DNA of 64,000 nucleotides, taken from positions 117,501 to 181,500 of the forward strand of contig WAEK01000008.1 in NCBI GenBank assembly GCA_011634665.1, written 5' to 3'. Below the pieces are notes generated by a model. That model had not been told where the DNA came from. It ran no database searches and saw nothing but the letters and a program-made list of their open reading frames with translations. The translations under genes were made by a program, and so were the position numbers. The stretch's first letter is position 1. Each line of letters starts with the position of its first letter. Source of the DNA: Mortierella sp. BCC40632. Taxonomy: Eukaryota; Mortierellomycota; Mortierellomycetes; Mortierellales; Mortierellaceae. Shown piece by piece: positions 44,011 through 56,207 of this stretch.

Positions 44011-47000
44011 CTCTTAAACTCTCCATTCTCTTCTTATCCTTACTCTTTCTTGGATTGCAATGAACTGATCAGCCTATTGCGATTTAAGAGAGGAGGGAAC
44101 TGCAATGACTTGTCTTCTACCATGAAATACAAAAAAAAAAAACATCTCTTCTAGAACATGGAAAAAAACCGATCCAATAAACATACCTCTGGCTGAAGAA
44201 AAAAAAAATTGAAGATGCTAGGGCAGAGAGATGTGTCGGCTCCCCCTTGACAGGAAGGCCATGTGGTCCTGGACTTTGGTCTAGGGTAGTGTCGATAGAA
44301 TAAGTAGGGGGTAGGGGGAGGGTCAAGCCAAGAGTAGAATGAAAAAAACTTTATACATGCTGTCCTCTTCTAGCAAGGAGTAGAGAGAGGGAGAAGGAGG
44401 AGGAGGAGGAGGAGCAAAGGCGTAAGATAGGTCGACGTACAAAGAATTGAGGCGCGGGCAAATTATAGAAGAGGAAGGGCCATCAAAGAAGGTAGCGGCT
44501 TGGAGAGGGAGGAGGGAGAGAGGAGGGGGAAGGCGGAAGGGGATGACCACTTTGCTCCAAGAGTTGAGAACGTGATTTGAATACAGTCAAAACGGCCAAA
44601 GGGAAATAGAATCGAACTCTTTCTTTCTCCCTCTCTCTCTGGCTCTCTGTGTCGATGAAGGGACGTTGACGTCCCAATGGGAATAGGCGTGAGAGTTGGA
44701 AAAGTGGCACAAAATTATGAGTCGTTGCAAAAAAAAAAAAAAAAAAAAAAAGGCATTTGTTCTACAACATACAACTGTCAGAGAGATGCAATTATCTCTT
44801 TTCTCTCTATCTCCAGAAGAAAAAAAATAAATAAAAGGAATGGCAAAAGAGGATTGAGCGACAAAGACAGCCAACGGATTGGCCATCATGACGATATCCT
44901 TTGGTTGAGAGAGGACCACGATTTTGCTTCCTCCAAAACAGAGTAAAAACAAAGAAGGCTCTCGGTATGCTAGGTCCCCTTTCTGTTACACATACTCCCA
45001 TCGTGTTTTCCATAGACTTTGATCCATCCTATTATCATCCATCCTGTTCAATTGGTCCTCTTGGGGAGAGGGGGGGGGGTCTAAATCTCTACTGCATGAA
45101 AAAAAGAACAAAAAAAGGTATGTTGTCCTGCAACCACAACAGTGCCCGTCTGTCTACTGGAAGGTACACAGGTAAAGAGCAAGCCAGTCTCCCTTCCTCT
45201 ACAAAGTACAGATTCCTGAAAAAAAAAAGGAGTGAACAAGTGAATAGACAAAGAGGGGGGGGGGGTTGTCGTGAGATCCCAAGGCCTCTCCCGCTCGCTC
45301 TTCTTCTCGATTCATTGCAGTAGACTTTGGGATTTGATCTCTCAGGGGAATGTGATATCTAACAGTCTGTCCGCACCTCTGTCTCTATTCGCTCCTCCCT
45401 CTTCCCCTAACCCTCATCTCCAAACTCCTTTTGTGAATCGGGATCCTTTTGAACATGCCTTAAAGCATGTCGTGTGGGAGAGAGCTGGATCGAAATTACA
45501 AAAAAAATAATAATAGAGAAAAGAAGGCAGGACAATTCAAGTCGACCAAGAGCCAGAATGAAGGAGTTAAGGAGACAAAAAAAAAAAAAAAGAGGAGCGA
45601 GTTCAGAGAGGAGAATGAGTATGTGGAAAGGGTCATAGGGGAAAGAAAATGAGAGAAAAGAAGAGAAAAGAAAAGAGGAGCAAGAGGAGCAAGAGGAGGA
45701 ATAAGAAAGAGAAAGGGAGAGGGATGAATGCGACAAGGGAGGTAGCGTTGCTGTTTATGGTGCGGATGACTTGGATGAGAGGGGGGATGTAGTGTATCTG
45801 TGCTCAGAGCGAGCTCGAAAAAAAAAGGTCTGGGGCAGTTGGTCAGCAGAGCCTGGCGAGTCAAGGACTAGGGGGGTGGTCAGAAAAAAAAAAAAAAAAA
45901 AGTTCTGTTCAGGCCATTAGCAACTCTGACTGAGAGGACAGGTGTTGACCAGGGTGTGACAAGAGAACGGGCGAGGGGCTTGGTTGGAGTGAAGCAAGTG
46001 GAATTGTGTGCTAAAGAAGGCAAATGTGGGAGAGAGCTGCAGAGTGAGAGCGTGTTCGAGATGCAGCTCACACTAACACTTTCCGAGTGTATTCCAGCAG
46101 GAAAGAAAGGCATTGCGCGCAGTGTTAACAGCACAAAGGCATGCGACCAAAGATCAATGTACGACGACGTCCTCGGCACATTTGATCAAGAGTGTGCAGA
46201 GACGTGAGAAGGCGCAGGGTGAGAGCGCAGGAGGCGAAAGCGGGCGAGACGAGATGTGTTGAGACGAGGCGCTTGTCCGAGGCCGCCCGAAGGATCATTG
46301 GCATCTTGTCCGTTGACCTTTTTGGGCGAATGTAGTAACGACACACTCTTAGAGTGATCCTTAGCAGACTATGAGAATACCTACATCTGTCTAAAGCACA
46401 ACCTGTGCACTGTAGCGGATGTAGGGAGAGAGACTCGACTTCTAGATCCCTTGGTGCCCTTTCATTCTCTCCTGTTAACAACAGTGAATTTTGTGAGAGG
46501 GCAAAAATGTATCATCGGCCGCTTTATTTGATAAGGGTACATCCCCTGGGACGCATCTTATTTCCGAATTGTGTGTTTATTGAAAGGGTGATCAGGGTAG
46601 TCTGGCTGACTTGGGCACTCCACCATCCTTTTCTTTGCTAAGTCACAGTAAGCAGTAGACTGAAGGAGAACAAAAAGATACTCAAAGCCAGGAGCATTTC
46701 TCATATTCTATACACGTTACTATGCAAGTGTTCGCGTTCTTTAATCACTTTAGCCAAAAGCCCCTTGCAGTCTACTGTATGCTCCATGCCGTTGTAGGGT
46801 CAATCCGGATCTTGGGCAAAGAAAAAAATAAGAAAAGATTTGTCTGTCATGAATATACACGGGGATAAAATGTCGTTTCTTGCAATGCTACATAGCGATT
46901 CTCCGTGGCTCCAATCACGGGTTTACGGCTCAAATGCATCCGAGTCATTGATCCATGACTCCTCTTTCTATCCTTCATGCCGCCTAGAATACCCGTATCG

Positions 47001-49132
47001 TAGAAATCTCTCTCCTATTAAACACGCACATCGTTGTTGCGCTAGGTTAGCTTTTAACACATGTCCACTTTCTCCCAGTACGACCAACGTTGTGTAAGCT
47101 ACCAGAGAATCCTCAAAATGAACGAGGGACCATCTGATGCATGGGCGTGAATTTACAGAGAGGGTACGGATGTCAGTTTGTTGTTTAGTGTTGTCAAAAC
47201 TGGCAATTTCGCTCTCACCAATGGCTCTTACCTACTTTTGCCAACTTCCAGGTCGAAAACACTTCTGTCTAGACCTTTTATTCATTGCTAAAGGTGTGAT
47301 TGTGGAAAAGGCAACATATGAGGATTGAACCATGGAAAAAGAACCACAAACCTGGTAATCTCCCAGGCAAACCAAGGCGGGTCTCTCTCTCTCGCTATTC
47401 GGCTCCAACTGAAACGGAAGCGAATCGATCACTCGAGCGACTGCTGGATACCACACCACGATTACTGATGAGGGCCGACTCTAGCATAACGATACTGGTT
47501 GGAAGAATGGAAAAACATTTGGGACCAAGTAGGGATGACAATGGCTATATAGTACCACAGATGTCTTCTTTGGATCAGTTGCAAGGCGGCCATCTTTGAA
47601 TCAGCGTTGTGATTGGGCATTGGAAGGCTTTTTAATGTCGAGAGCAAAGCCGTTGGTAAACCGGTGCGGTCCTTCACCCCCTATTGCACTACAAAACCAA
47701 CAAGAAATCTTTTTGGGGAGAGGGGAGGAGGCGTAGGTCTGATGTAGAGGTAAGCGAAGCTCTAGCCCGACTATTGCTTCTTTGAAGAGCTTGTTTGACA
47801 AGAGTACAGGTCTACCCATCAAGGATCGCGCAGTCGAATGACCCAATATCGATGGGGTGAGGCGCACATAATAGGCCAAGGGGTACAAAGGAAAGGGAAC
47901 GCAAAAAAGGATTTTTTTTCTTTTCTTCCAAACAAATAACTCGGAGAGATCTATCCTACCAACCACATTTGAACAATCTCCCTGGGCGCAGGAGATGGCA
48001 GCTAACAAGAAAGAATCCTCCAGCAGCTGACGACTGTTTAGGCCCCTGAGTTGTGCAATTGAAAAAAAAAACGTCCACTAGACCATCTCGTAAGGCCGAT
48101 TCGGGCCTCATTAGGGAAAGTGTCAAGGGATAATAACAATAAAAAAAAATACTGAAAGAGTGAAAGAGTGAAAGAGCAAGCGAGTACAAAAGTAAACGCT
48201 GTGGCCAGGGGCCTATAACACGGGCAAAGGGCCGCATTCCCCAACATCCTGAAGATCATTGTGGTAGGATCGAGTGGAATATGCACAGGGGTAAGGGAAA
48301 AGAAAGGAAGAGAAAGAAACTTGATCTGCTGGATGGCGTGCTTTTTTTCATCAGGGCTAGTGGGACCAAAGCAGTGAAATGGGAGGTGGGCACTCAACGG
48401 CCGAATGGCCGAGAATACGTTGGAGAATGATCCAATTCGGACCATCGGAGCCGTTGTCCGCGCTCGGTGAATCCACACCGGAAACGGCGAGGGACGTCAA
48501 AGAGAGGTGAGAGCCGGAGGACGGGCTCGTGGGAACGGTTGGGAAGAGTAAGGGTAAGAGAGAGTTTGTAAAGAGTGAAAGAAGAGGAGTGCAGCAGCAG
48601 GGAAAGAAAAGCGCGTCTTGTGTGCATGTGTTTTTGAATGTGAATGAATGGGCAGGTAATATTAGAAAATTAAGCACAACTCGTTTCTTTTGTGCTCCCA
48701 AGCAAACAATGTCTCGGTCGAAAAGGATCAGTTCTCTTTCTCCTGTTGGTCACTCCTTCTTCCCCCACACACAGATTCAATCAAGATAGAATAGGCCTAT
48801 ATACCAGAAAAACGTCTGTAACTCGTTTCTTTTGTGTAACCATCGTCCTGAGTGCGGCTGTGGGAGTGTTGCCTTTCTCGGGTCGAATTCTTGAGGCCTC
48901 ACTCCTCAGTCCTCAGTCCTCACTCACTCACTTCCTCTCTTCTTGCTCGTAGTCACCTGCCTTTACCCCGCCTTTCCAAAGGGTATGTGTATGTATGTGT
49001 GTGCGTGTGAGAGTAACAGAGCAAGAGACACCACGGCCGACATTGATTCCCCCATCGGCCAATCCCCACTCGAATGCCGCCTCACTCTCCTTCGCCTAGC
49101 CCTTACCTTGCCTGCCTACCTGCCTCCCATTG

Positions 49133-49168
<36 letters not shown>

Positions 49169-49239
49169 CCCATCCTACAGTGTACTCTGCTCTGTCCAGC
49201 GGCTAGAAGGGATCGAGCTCTCTTCCTTCTTCTCCAGTC
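43932..49239. other. 5.3-kb low-complexity intergenic region
   Basis: (CT)n at 43981-44008, AGG-rich purine blocks (44390-44530, 45640-45740), A runs at 44730-44752 and 45883-45901, G runs at 45069-45079 and 45256-45265, and a T30 at 49137-49166. Several medium ORFs exist (for example 47300-47599 plus, 48394-48627 minus), but none has a recognisable motif or splice partner. Genes could be hidden here, but I cannot support one. Confidence 0.45.
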
Positions 49240-49246
49240 TATAAAA
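49240..49246 (+). promoter_or_regulatory. TATA box of the dioxygenase gene
   Basis: TATAAAA lies 317 bases before the ATG at 49563, followed by a CT-rich leader. The arrangement matches that of the transporter gene at 18.5 kb. Confidence 0.6.
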
Positions 49247-49562
49247 GGGCCATTCTTTCCCTCTCTCTCCTTCTAACTCGGCCATCAGCCTCATTCTCGA
49301 CTCTCTTTTTCTCTCTTCTCTCTTTAAAACAACCTCGTACTCCACGACTCTTGTTCAAGCCAGCCTTTTCCTTTTACTCCACAATCGCCTTCACTACAGC
49401 CGCTTTGCATCGTCATTGCACCGACTAAATCTCATTTCGTCCGATCCTCCGTCGATTCCGTTCTCCGCTCTCATAGTTACGGTCTTAAAAAAAAAATCTC
49501 TTCGGTTCGAAGCCAGCTCTTATACATCCCTTGCAGATTCATTCTTCATCCTTTCTAAAACC

Positions 49563-51598
49563 ATGCTGCGCCAAACTTCGGTCAACGCCTTCAAGTCCGC
49601 TCTCAAGGTCTCTGGGACACCTCGCGCCCTTGCCGCTGCTTCCCATGCACTTCGCCTTCAGGCCTTAGCCCAAGCTGAGTCCATCCGCGCTTATTCCACT
49701 CCTTCCAAGTCCAGTCAACCTACTCAACCCAAGTACCGCCATTTCCATACTTCGGATTTCAACCTCCAGGCCCGTGAGGTCCCAGGGTTCCCAGTGTTGG
49801 AGGACCCTCTTGTTCAGAACCATTCCATCCCCAGTTTCATGGTTGGTACCCAGAATGGTTTCTTGCCCCGTCAGGACCCTCTGGATGTGCTTCCTGAAGA
49901 ATACAAGGAATTGGAGGATCTTTTGCAAAAGATGCCCCTGACCTTGAAGGATGGTTCTCCAGGTCTGTTGGCTCAGGGCAAGTTTGGAGATGCCTGCAAG
50001 TCTTTGCCTCAGTATGACCTTTCGAATGTTGAGGATTCGGAACTCCTTTCTGGTATGGAATTTTTTTTTTTTTTTTTTTTTTTTTTTTGTTTATTTGTTG
50101 CTAAAATGTCAAGGCTGGATAGTGCGTATGGGCCCCTCCTTCCCCACCAAAAGAATTTACAACTAATCACTTGTCCTCACGGAACGCCTTTTCTCTCCTC
50201 CTTTCATCTGATTATGAATTATAGCCTTATACAGAGACTATACCTTTGTGGCCTCGGCTTATTTGCTCGAGCCTTGTGACATTCTTTACCGCAAGACAGG
50301 CGACTATGGTCTTGGACGTGATGTCTTGCCCAAGAACATTGCTGTCCCTCTTGTTCAGGTGGCCGAAAAGATTGGCGCGAAGCCCTTTATGGAATATGCG
50401 CTCTCGTATGCGTAAGTTCAAAAGAAGAAAGAAAGAATCAACGGTGGTTGGGGGAAGTAAGAGGGTGCTCATTGTTGGGGTGGAAGGGGTGTGTGGAGGC
50501 GGAGGAAGGGTCGGTGGCCCGAGTGTTCAACGTCGAATCAGGACAGAACTCAAAGGGTGGAACCCCCGCCATTGGCCTCTTTCTGCACGCTCCGAGAAAA
50601 AAAAGGAAAAGGGAAATCCACGCTTCAGTCAATATCATATTACTCACGCGAGCTTCCCTCCTTGTTCCCCTTAATCCAGGCTCTACAACTACCGCAGGAT
50701 CGACAAGTCCAAGGGCCTCGTCTGGGGTAACCTCGAATTGATTCGTCCCTTCTCTGGCGACCCATCAGAGCTCGGCTTCATCATCTCGCACGTCACCATG
50801 GTCTCTCATTCAGGTGAGCTCGTCAAGAACACCATGCGCACCCTTGAGGCTGCCAGCAAATACAACCGCTCCCATTTCAACGAGGCTCTGTCAAACGTCG
50901 TCATCACCTACGACAAGATTAACCGTGAGATGGACACCATGTGGGCTCGCTCCTTGCCTGCGGATTATCTCAAGTTCCGTACCTTTATCATGGGCACCAA
51001 GAACCAGCCCATGTTCCCCAAGGGCGTCCTTTACGAGGGAGTCTCCGACACACCCATGTTCCACCGTGGCGAATCCGGTGCAAACGACTCAATGGTCCCC
51101 ATGGGCGACAATCTGCTTCAGTTGACTGAGCGCATGCCTACCAACCCTCTTACAGCCGTCCTTAAGGATTTCCGTACCTATCGCCCTCACAACCATGCTG
51201 AATTCTTGGAATACGTGGAATCAAAAGCCCGTCAGGTCGGAGTCCGAGAGTTTGCTGAACAGGATCCCAACTCGGCTGCCATCTACCTTGCTGCTGTGGA
51301 CCAGATCCGTGACTTCAGAAACCGGCATTGGAACTTTACCAAGGAGTACATTATCAAGTATACCAAGCATCCTGTCGCTACCGGTGGTTCACCCATCGTC
51401 ACCTGGTTGCCCAACCAATTGGCCACGGTCTTGTCGACCATGGAAGAAGTAGGAGGCAAAATCGATGAGGCTAAGTTGACGGCTGAGAACAAGACTTTGG
51501 TCGAGAGCTTGACACGGAAGGCAGAGGCTCAGAACAGAGTCTTGGCTCGTGAGGTGGCTCAGTTGCGTACCGAGATCAGGGACCAGGACAAGGTCTAA
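49563..51598 (+). CDS. BNA2: Indoleamine 2,3-dioxygenase (kynurenine pathway)
   Basis: Three exons (49563-50052, 50225-50411, 50680-51598) give 531 residues. The enzyme is a heme protein that opens the tryptophan indole ring to N-formylkynurenine, the first step of de novo NAD synthesis. Family features are FVASAYLLEPCDILYRK, the short helix SYALYNYRRID, the proximal heme histidine in DFRNRHWNFTKEYIIKY (about residue 442) and the glycine turn ATGGSPIVTWLP shortly after. The C-terminal 60 residues form a coiled coil. The N-terminus (MLRQTSVNAFKSALKVSGTP, then Ala/Arg/Leu-rich to RAYS) looks like a mitochondrial presequence of about 45 residues, unusual for this family. I chose the ATG with the AAAACC context. 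The longer upstream frame lies in the leader. Intron 1 starts with a T run just after its donor. Confidence 0.9.
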
Positions 51599-52033
51599 GA
51601 AAGAAGGCTGGGAAAAGTAACAGAAAGAGGGAGGGAAAAAAAAACAATGGGTGAAAGATTTTCTATTCGCCATTGTATTTCTCTCTTTCTTTCAGCCCTC
51701 CCTGAGCTCTCTCGTCGCCACTGTATAATCTCACCCCCTTTTTTTTTTTTCCTCTCCCTGCATCATTGCATACCTCCCGACTCCAGCAAATAATCAAATA
51801 AATGTAAAAAAAAAGAATGTTATTTTTTCCTACTCTAGGCGCAGAAGCCTATTATGCTTCCTGTTTGGATGGGCTGAGAAAGGAGGAAAAATAAAAAACG
51901 AGCAAACTATGTACAACGTAGAAAGACGCGACTATCCCAGTTGACCTTGTCACAGTCTTGATCCAAAGAAAATAAGAACGACAAAAAGGACCAGGTAGAA
52001 GAGATTGTAGCAAAAAGAGTAATTTCGCACCTA
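51599..52033. terminator. Convergent 3' flanks
   Basis: The 435 bases between the stop of the dioxygenase gene (plus) and the stop of the next gene (minus) contain AATAAA-like sequence (ATCAAATAAATG, about 51791-51802) suitable for polyadenylation of the plus-strand gene, plus T- and A-rich tracts. No ORF. Confidence 0.4.
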
Positions 52034-53296
52034 TTATTGGTTCAGTTGAACTTGTCTGACCTCAACAGGATCATGACTCAATGCTAGACGATGCTGTGTG
52101 GTCAATACAGAATCATCTCCAAGAGTTGGGTCACGAGCATGGTACCCGAGCGACTCAGGATGGTCCAGGAGCATGCTCTTCCTCGACTCTGGGTTCGCAG
52201 CCAGGTGAAAGACCGATCGCTGATGCTCCCATCCTGCCGCTGGCGCAGAACCCAACACGTCTTTGGCCAGCAGTCCAGAATCAGCATTGCCCTTTGTCGA
52301 GGCCTTGGTTCCTTGCCTTGACGAATCTGCATTCGCTGTGACGGCAGAGGCGGCATTGGCGGCGGCTTGTTGTTCCCGTTGGAGATGATTCTGGAGTCCC
52401 TCGAGGTAAATGTTCTGATCTCCTGCCTCTTCAGATCCACCAAAAGCCAGTCGGGCTGCTTCTTGCTTCTCTTCTGCGGACAAGGGCGCGTGTGAGTTGG
52501 AGCTTGCCTGGACAGCCTGGATCTTGTCGAGGACCACGTCTTTTAAAAGTCCTGCTGTCTCAAGAAGCGACCCCACAAGTCCTGCTTTCTCGGGCGAGAG
52601 TTCATGCGACCATCGGCGGTCACCTGTACCTCCAGTGACCAAGGTCTTGGAGGTTGACTGCTGCTGCTGCTGCTGAGGAGATGGTTGCCGATGCTGCCAA
52701 TGGACAGCTCCAGAGTAGTCTGCTGCGCCAGGGGCCGATTCGTACAGGATAGAGCTCTTGGAAAGCTGCCGAGGTGGCACAGTTGAGGCCTGCGAATGGA
52801 GAGGTCTCTCCTCTTCCTCGGATGGTTGCTGGACGCTCTTGGCAGATGCATGGTGAATGTCTGCCATCCGAGTCTTGAACCCAGGCAAGATCTCAGGTAG
52901 CACCGACGGTTTGTCATGCTCGTACTCGTGCATCGAGTCTGAGGGCGAGACCAGGGTTCCTTCTAAAATGTCCTTGGAAGGGAGCTGATTTGTGCTCCTG
53001 CTCGCCAACGACTCCCAATGTGGTTGGTGGTTCGATCCTGGGCTCCGGATTGTGCCAAGAGAAGGTGTAGGCTCGGTGGCGGTCGACGAGACTGTGGATG
53101 GGGGTGGAATGGGAATGGCTTCCGACTGCTCCAGGATCTGATCCACGATATCGGTTCGTGGATGGAGAGGCGCTCCGTTTGCGCGAGAGGACGGGGACGC
53201 CATTGGATGTGGGAAGGGATCCTCACGGTGCTCGAGACGGGTCTTTTCGAGCGTGTCCAAGACTGGATGATTCGTCTTTGAGGATGATGCGCTCAT
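52034..53296 (-). CDS. Unrecognised Ser/Gln-rich protein (420 aa)
   Basis: The frame stays open for 420 codons from the ATG at 53296 (MSASSSKTNHPVLDTLEK). The further open upstream part is repeat-derived leader sequence. The protein is hydrophilic and rich in Ser, Pro, Gln and His, with a (Gln)6 run and no signal peptide or membrane segment. One better-ordered stretch, LVGSLLETAGLLKDVVLDKI, looks like an amphipathic helix. Several DxxHxxSLGYHARDP-type segments near the C-terminus are regular. No domain is recognised. Likely intrinsically disordered, single exon, transcribed toward the dioxygenase gene. Confidence 0.7.
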   Translation of the reverse strand: MSASSSKTNHPVLDTLEKTRLEHREDPFPHPMASPSSRANGAPLHPRTDIVDQILEQSEAIPIPPPSTVSSTATEPTPSLGTIRSPGSNHQPHWESLASRSTNQLPSKDILEGTLVSPSDSMHEYEHDKPSVLPEILPGFKTRMADIHHASAKSVQQPSEEEERPLHSQASTVPPRQLSKSSILYESAPGAADYSGAVHWQHRQPSPQQQQQQSTSKTLVTGGTGDRRWSHELSPEKAGLVGSLLETAGLLKDVVLDKIQAVQASSNSHAPLSAEEKQEAARLAFGGSEEAGDQNIYLEGLQNHLQREQQAAANAASAVTANADSSRQGTKASTKGNADSGLLAKDVLGSAPAAGWEHQRSVFHLAANPESRKSMLLDHPESLGYHARDPTLGDDSVLTTQHRLALSHDPVEVRQVQLNQ

Positions 53297-53504
53297 AATC
53301 TGGGGCGGTATCGGTGCTGGGTGTTGGGGAGGTGAAGACAGGTAAGGGAAGAGATGGTAGCAAGGGTAGAGAGGCAAATGAGAGGTGGAATGCGTTTGGA
53401 GATACGTTAGGCTAGTTTGGTAGGCTATGGGAGAGCTGAGGAAAAGAGTTTGGTTTGGAGCCAGGTAGGCAAGAGAAAAAAAAAAAATAGAGAGAGAGAC
53501 AGCG

Positions 53505-53578
53505 AGAGAAGAGAGAGAGAAAGGAGAGAAGAGAGAGAGAAAGGAGAGAAGAGAGAGAGAAAGGAGAGAAGAGAGAGT
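53505..53578. repeat. 20-bp purine tandem repeat, about 3.5 units
   Basis: GAGAGAGAGAAAGGAGAGAA repeats with a 20-bp period at 53511-53570 and continues partially on both sides. It lies 200 bases upstream of the minus-strand gene's ATG, in its leader or promoter. Confidence 0.85.
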
Positions 53579-56207
53579 CAGACAAAAAAAAGAGTGGGGA
53601 GTAAGAGTGACTGAGATGGGGTGGGGTCTTTGTTGAAATGGGTGTGGGAAGAACACGAAATGCGATATGCGCTCCTTCTTTATAACGGGCAAGCTGTTGG
53701 CTAGCAAGAGAGTGGGAGAGAGAACGAGAGAAGAAGAAGGAGAAAAAAAGCTCCCTCCTCTCACACACCACTCCAGTTAGCATTGGGCACGTGAGCCATG
53801 CACAAGGTTAGCGGTCCCATTTGGGGTAGACCGCCTCTCTCGCTCCATTCTTTTTTTCTCTCTCTCTCTCCGAGACACAAGTGACGCCTCTCTTTTATTG
53901 ATATTGGCTCAGCCGCAAAAGGCACACCCGCATCCGGCCCGTGCCCCTGTCCCTGTTTCTATGCCCGCAACAATTGCTCCCGGAAATGACGCACACCCAT
54001 ACGACCCATAGAACGCCTTCGACATTGTTCCAGGAAAGGGTCACTTCCAAGGCCTCCTTTCTCTCTGGGGATCCCTTCTTGATATGGATCCGCTGGAAGA
54101 TGTAGCAGTACCTTCTGCTCGGAAAAAGGTAAGGATAACTACGCCTCATGAAGTGGACACTTGTAAGTTCCCAGAGCTCAGACCTTCAGGAAAGAATCTT
54201 CATTCGCACCATCAATAAAAGCTGCAGGCTGTCACACTCAGACTGACAGGGAGTGACCAGGGTAGAGGCAATTGCCTCCAAAAGGCTTGGATATATGACA
54301 ATACCGACAGAGTCAAAGCGTGCTCCTGATTTGGTTCAGCCCTTCACTTTAGCTACACTTACCTACCAAACTCTAGAAGCGTCTGTTGCCTCAGGATATA
54401 GTACTCCCCTGATTATGGGCTTGCGGTAAAATTTCTCTAGTCTTGTTCAAGCAGATAGGAACTCCAAGCAAAGGGACTAAAAAATAAAGTAGATCTCGAA
54501 ACATCTCTAGGTTCTAGCAGGGAAGGGAGGGAGGGGGTGTCACATCGGGGTTCTGCTAAGAAGATGTCTTATAAGCGATGACCTTTCATTTGCTCATGGA
54601 GAATTTTCGGATTCAGAAGCGATCTAGGATCACCATCCACTTGGTTAGTCTTCAGAGCCACAAGCCTTTCCTCGATTTCATGCTAGAACAAATGAACTCG
54701 TCAGTTTGGAACAGGCAACCGGCTCTTTTGCCATGGTCGCCATGGGGGCAGGCGGTGAGGAACATCTCCAGTACCTCCAATCATTTGTTCAAAGGTTTCA
54801 CCGCAGTCATACCATGATTAGACCTTCAAGAATTGAGCCGCTGAGCACACTGTCTTATTTAAGATCCAGTCATATACGATACGTCCTATTGCTAGGTTCT
54901 AGTCGCCTTGGTAGCAACCAGTAAGCTCTATAACCTGGCTTCTTCCTTCTTCCTCATATAATAGTCGATCAGCAATGGTAGCTCACATGAGTTTGTTGTA
55001 AGTAGCGACGAGCAATGCCTAGTGCCCTACCAGAGAAAGGTGATGGGAAATCGTAATCTTTACCAGGGGTTTATCCAGTAATTGCTGCCACGCCTTTCAT
55101 GTAGTTTCAGGTTGATTTGCGCCAGTCCCACACCATGATTACTAGATACACAACATTGAGTCTGAGATTTCTCAAAAACCAAGGATGCCTCATCTTTTGT
55201 TTTCAAACCTCGTACTGTGATGTCAGACTTGCTTTCACGTAGATTGATCCACGTTAGAGAGAGCGCTTATTTATTTGCAAATAAACCAATAAATAAATAG
55301 ATAAATAAAAAAGAGTATGCGGTCATTTTAGTCCGCAGGGCTTGAACAACATGTTCATCTACGTCTTGACTACTCCTTTGCAATCTCTACTGAAAGTCTT
55401 GAAAGAATTTCTTTTCACTTTCCCTTTTCCTGAGGTCAACATTCCCGAGGCTTGTCTCCTTCTTTGAATGTATAAGCCTGAGCAAAAACTAGTTTGTTAC
55501 TTCACCACTAACCACTTATCTCTTTCGAATTGAGATATAAAGTTTACCAGCGGTGAGACGTTTTTTTGTTACACAGCGGTTGCACACAAAAAATACACAT
55601 GACGTCTCAAAAAAGGGGAGGGACTTTTTTTACTTCCATATCTCATGTCGTCTCTTCGAGAGCTATCCTCCTGAGTTAGAGCTGCCAATTACTGCAGATG
55701 TATAAAAGGATAGCGATAAGATTAAGCACGATGCCCTGCTTCTAAAAAAAAAAAAAAGAAAAAAATATCCTCGTCAAGGCAACAATGGCCTTGTGTAGAG
55801 AATCCCCCTAGTCGGAAATGCGTTGCGGGATAATTCTTTGGTTCGATGGATCCTTCTCCTGACTAGTGCCAGGAAACGACACTCCTCTAGTCTTGCGAGC
55901 AGAATGGAAGCCTTCCAATATTCGACCATCCTATCAGTGACTCCTTTGTGATGAAGGATCCCCTCCCTCTGTCCCTTATCTAGCCTCTATTTCTCTTCAT
56001 GTAAGGTATATATCAAAATATCTTAGTTTTCCCGAATCCAGGTTACCTTATCCTTTCTTGTTGTAAGATAGAGTTGTATTACTGATGACTACGCCTGAAA
56101 ATCGTTCTACAGGCGCGTGCAAACGGATAAAATATTCTCAAATTTTTTTTTTTTTTGGGCGATTGCTTTGACATTTAATTTACATTTTTTGAATAATCTT
56201 TCTTGGC
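53579..56207. other. Intergenic, no confident gene
   Basis: Contains the upstream region of the 52-kb gene, then about 2.3 kb without recognisable genes. A plus-strand frame at 54706-54924 (MEQATGSFAMVAMGAGGEEH..) has ordinary composition but no known motif and ends in nonsense. An (AATA)n tract lies at about 55270-55306 and A/T runs at 55743-55765 and 56140-56156. Confidence 0.45.

Noticed and set aside
47300..47599. A 99-aa plus-strand gene
   Set aside because: No conserved motif, no plausible start context or splice partner, and it lies in repeat-rich DNA. It cannot be supported from sequence alone.
50053..50224. A rule that T runs in introns always lie on the coding strand
   Set aside because: True for introns of the dioxygenase, Crinkler and complex I genes, but the long Rab11 intron has its T runs on the opposite strand.
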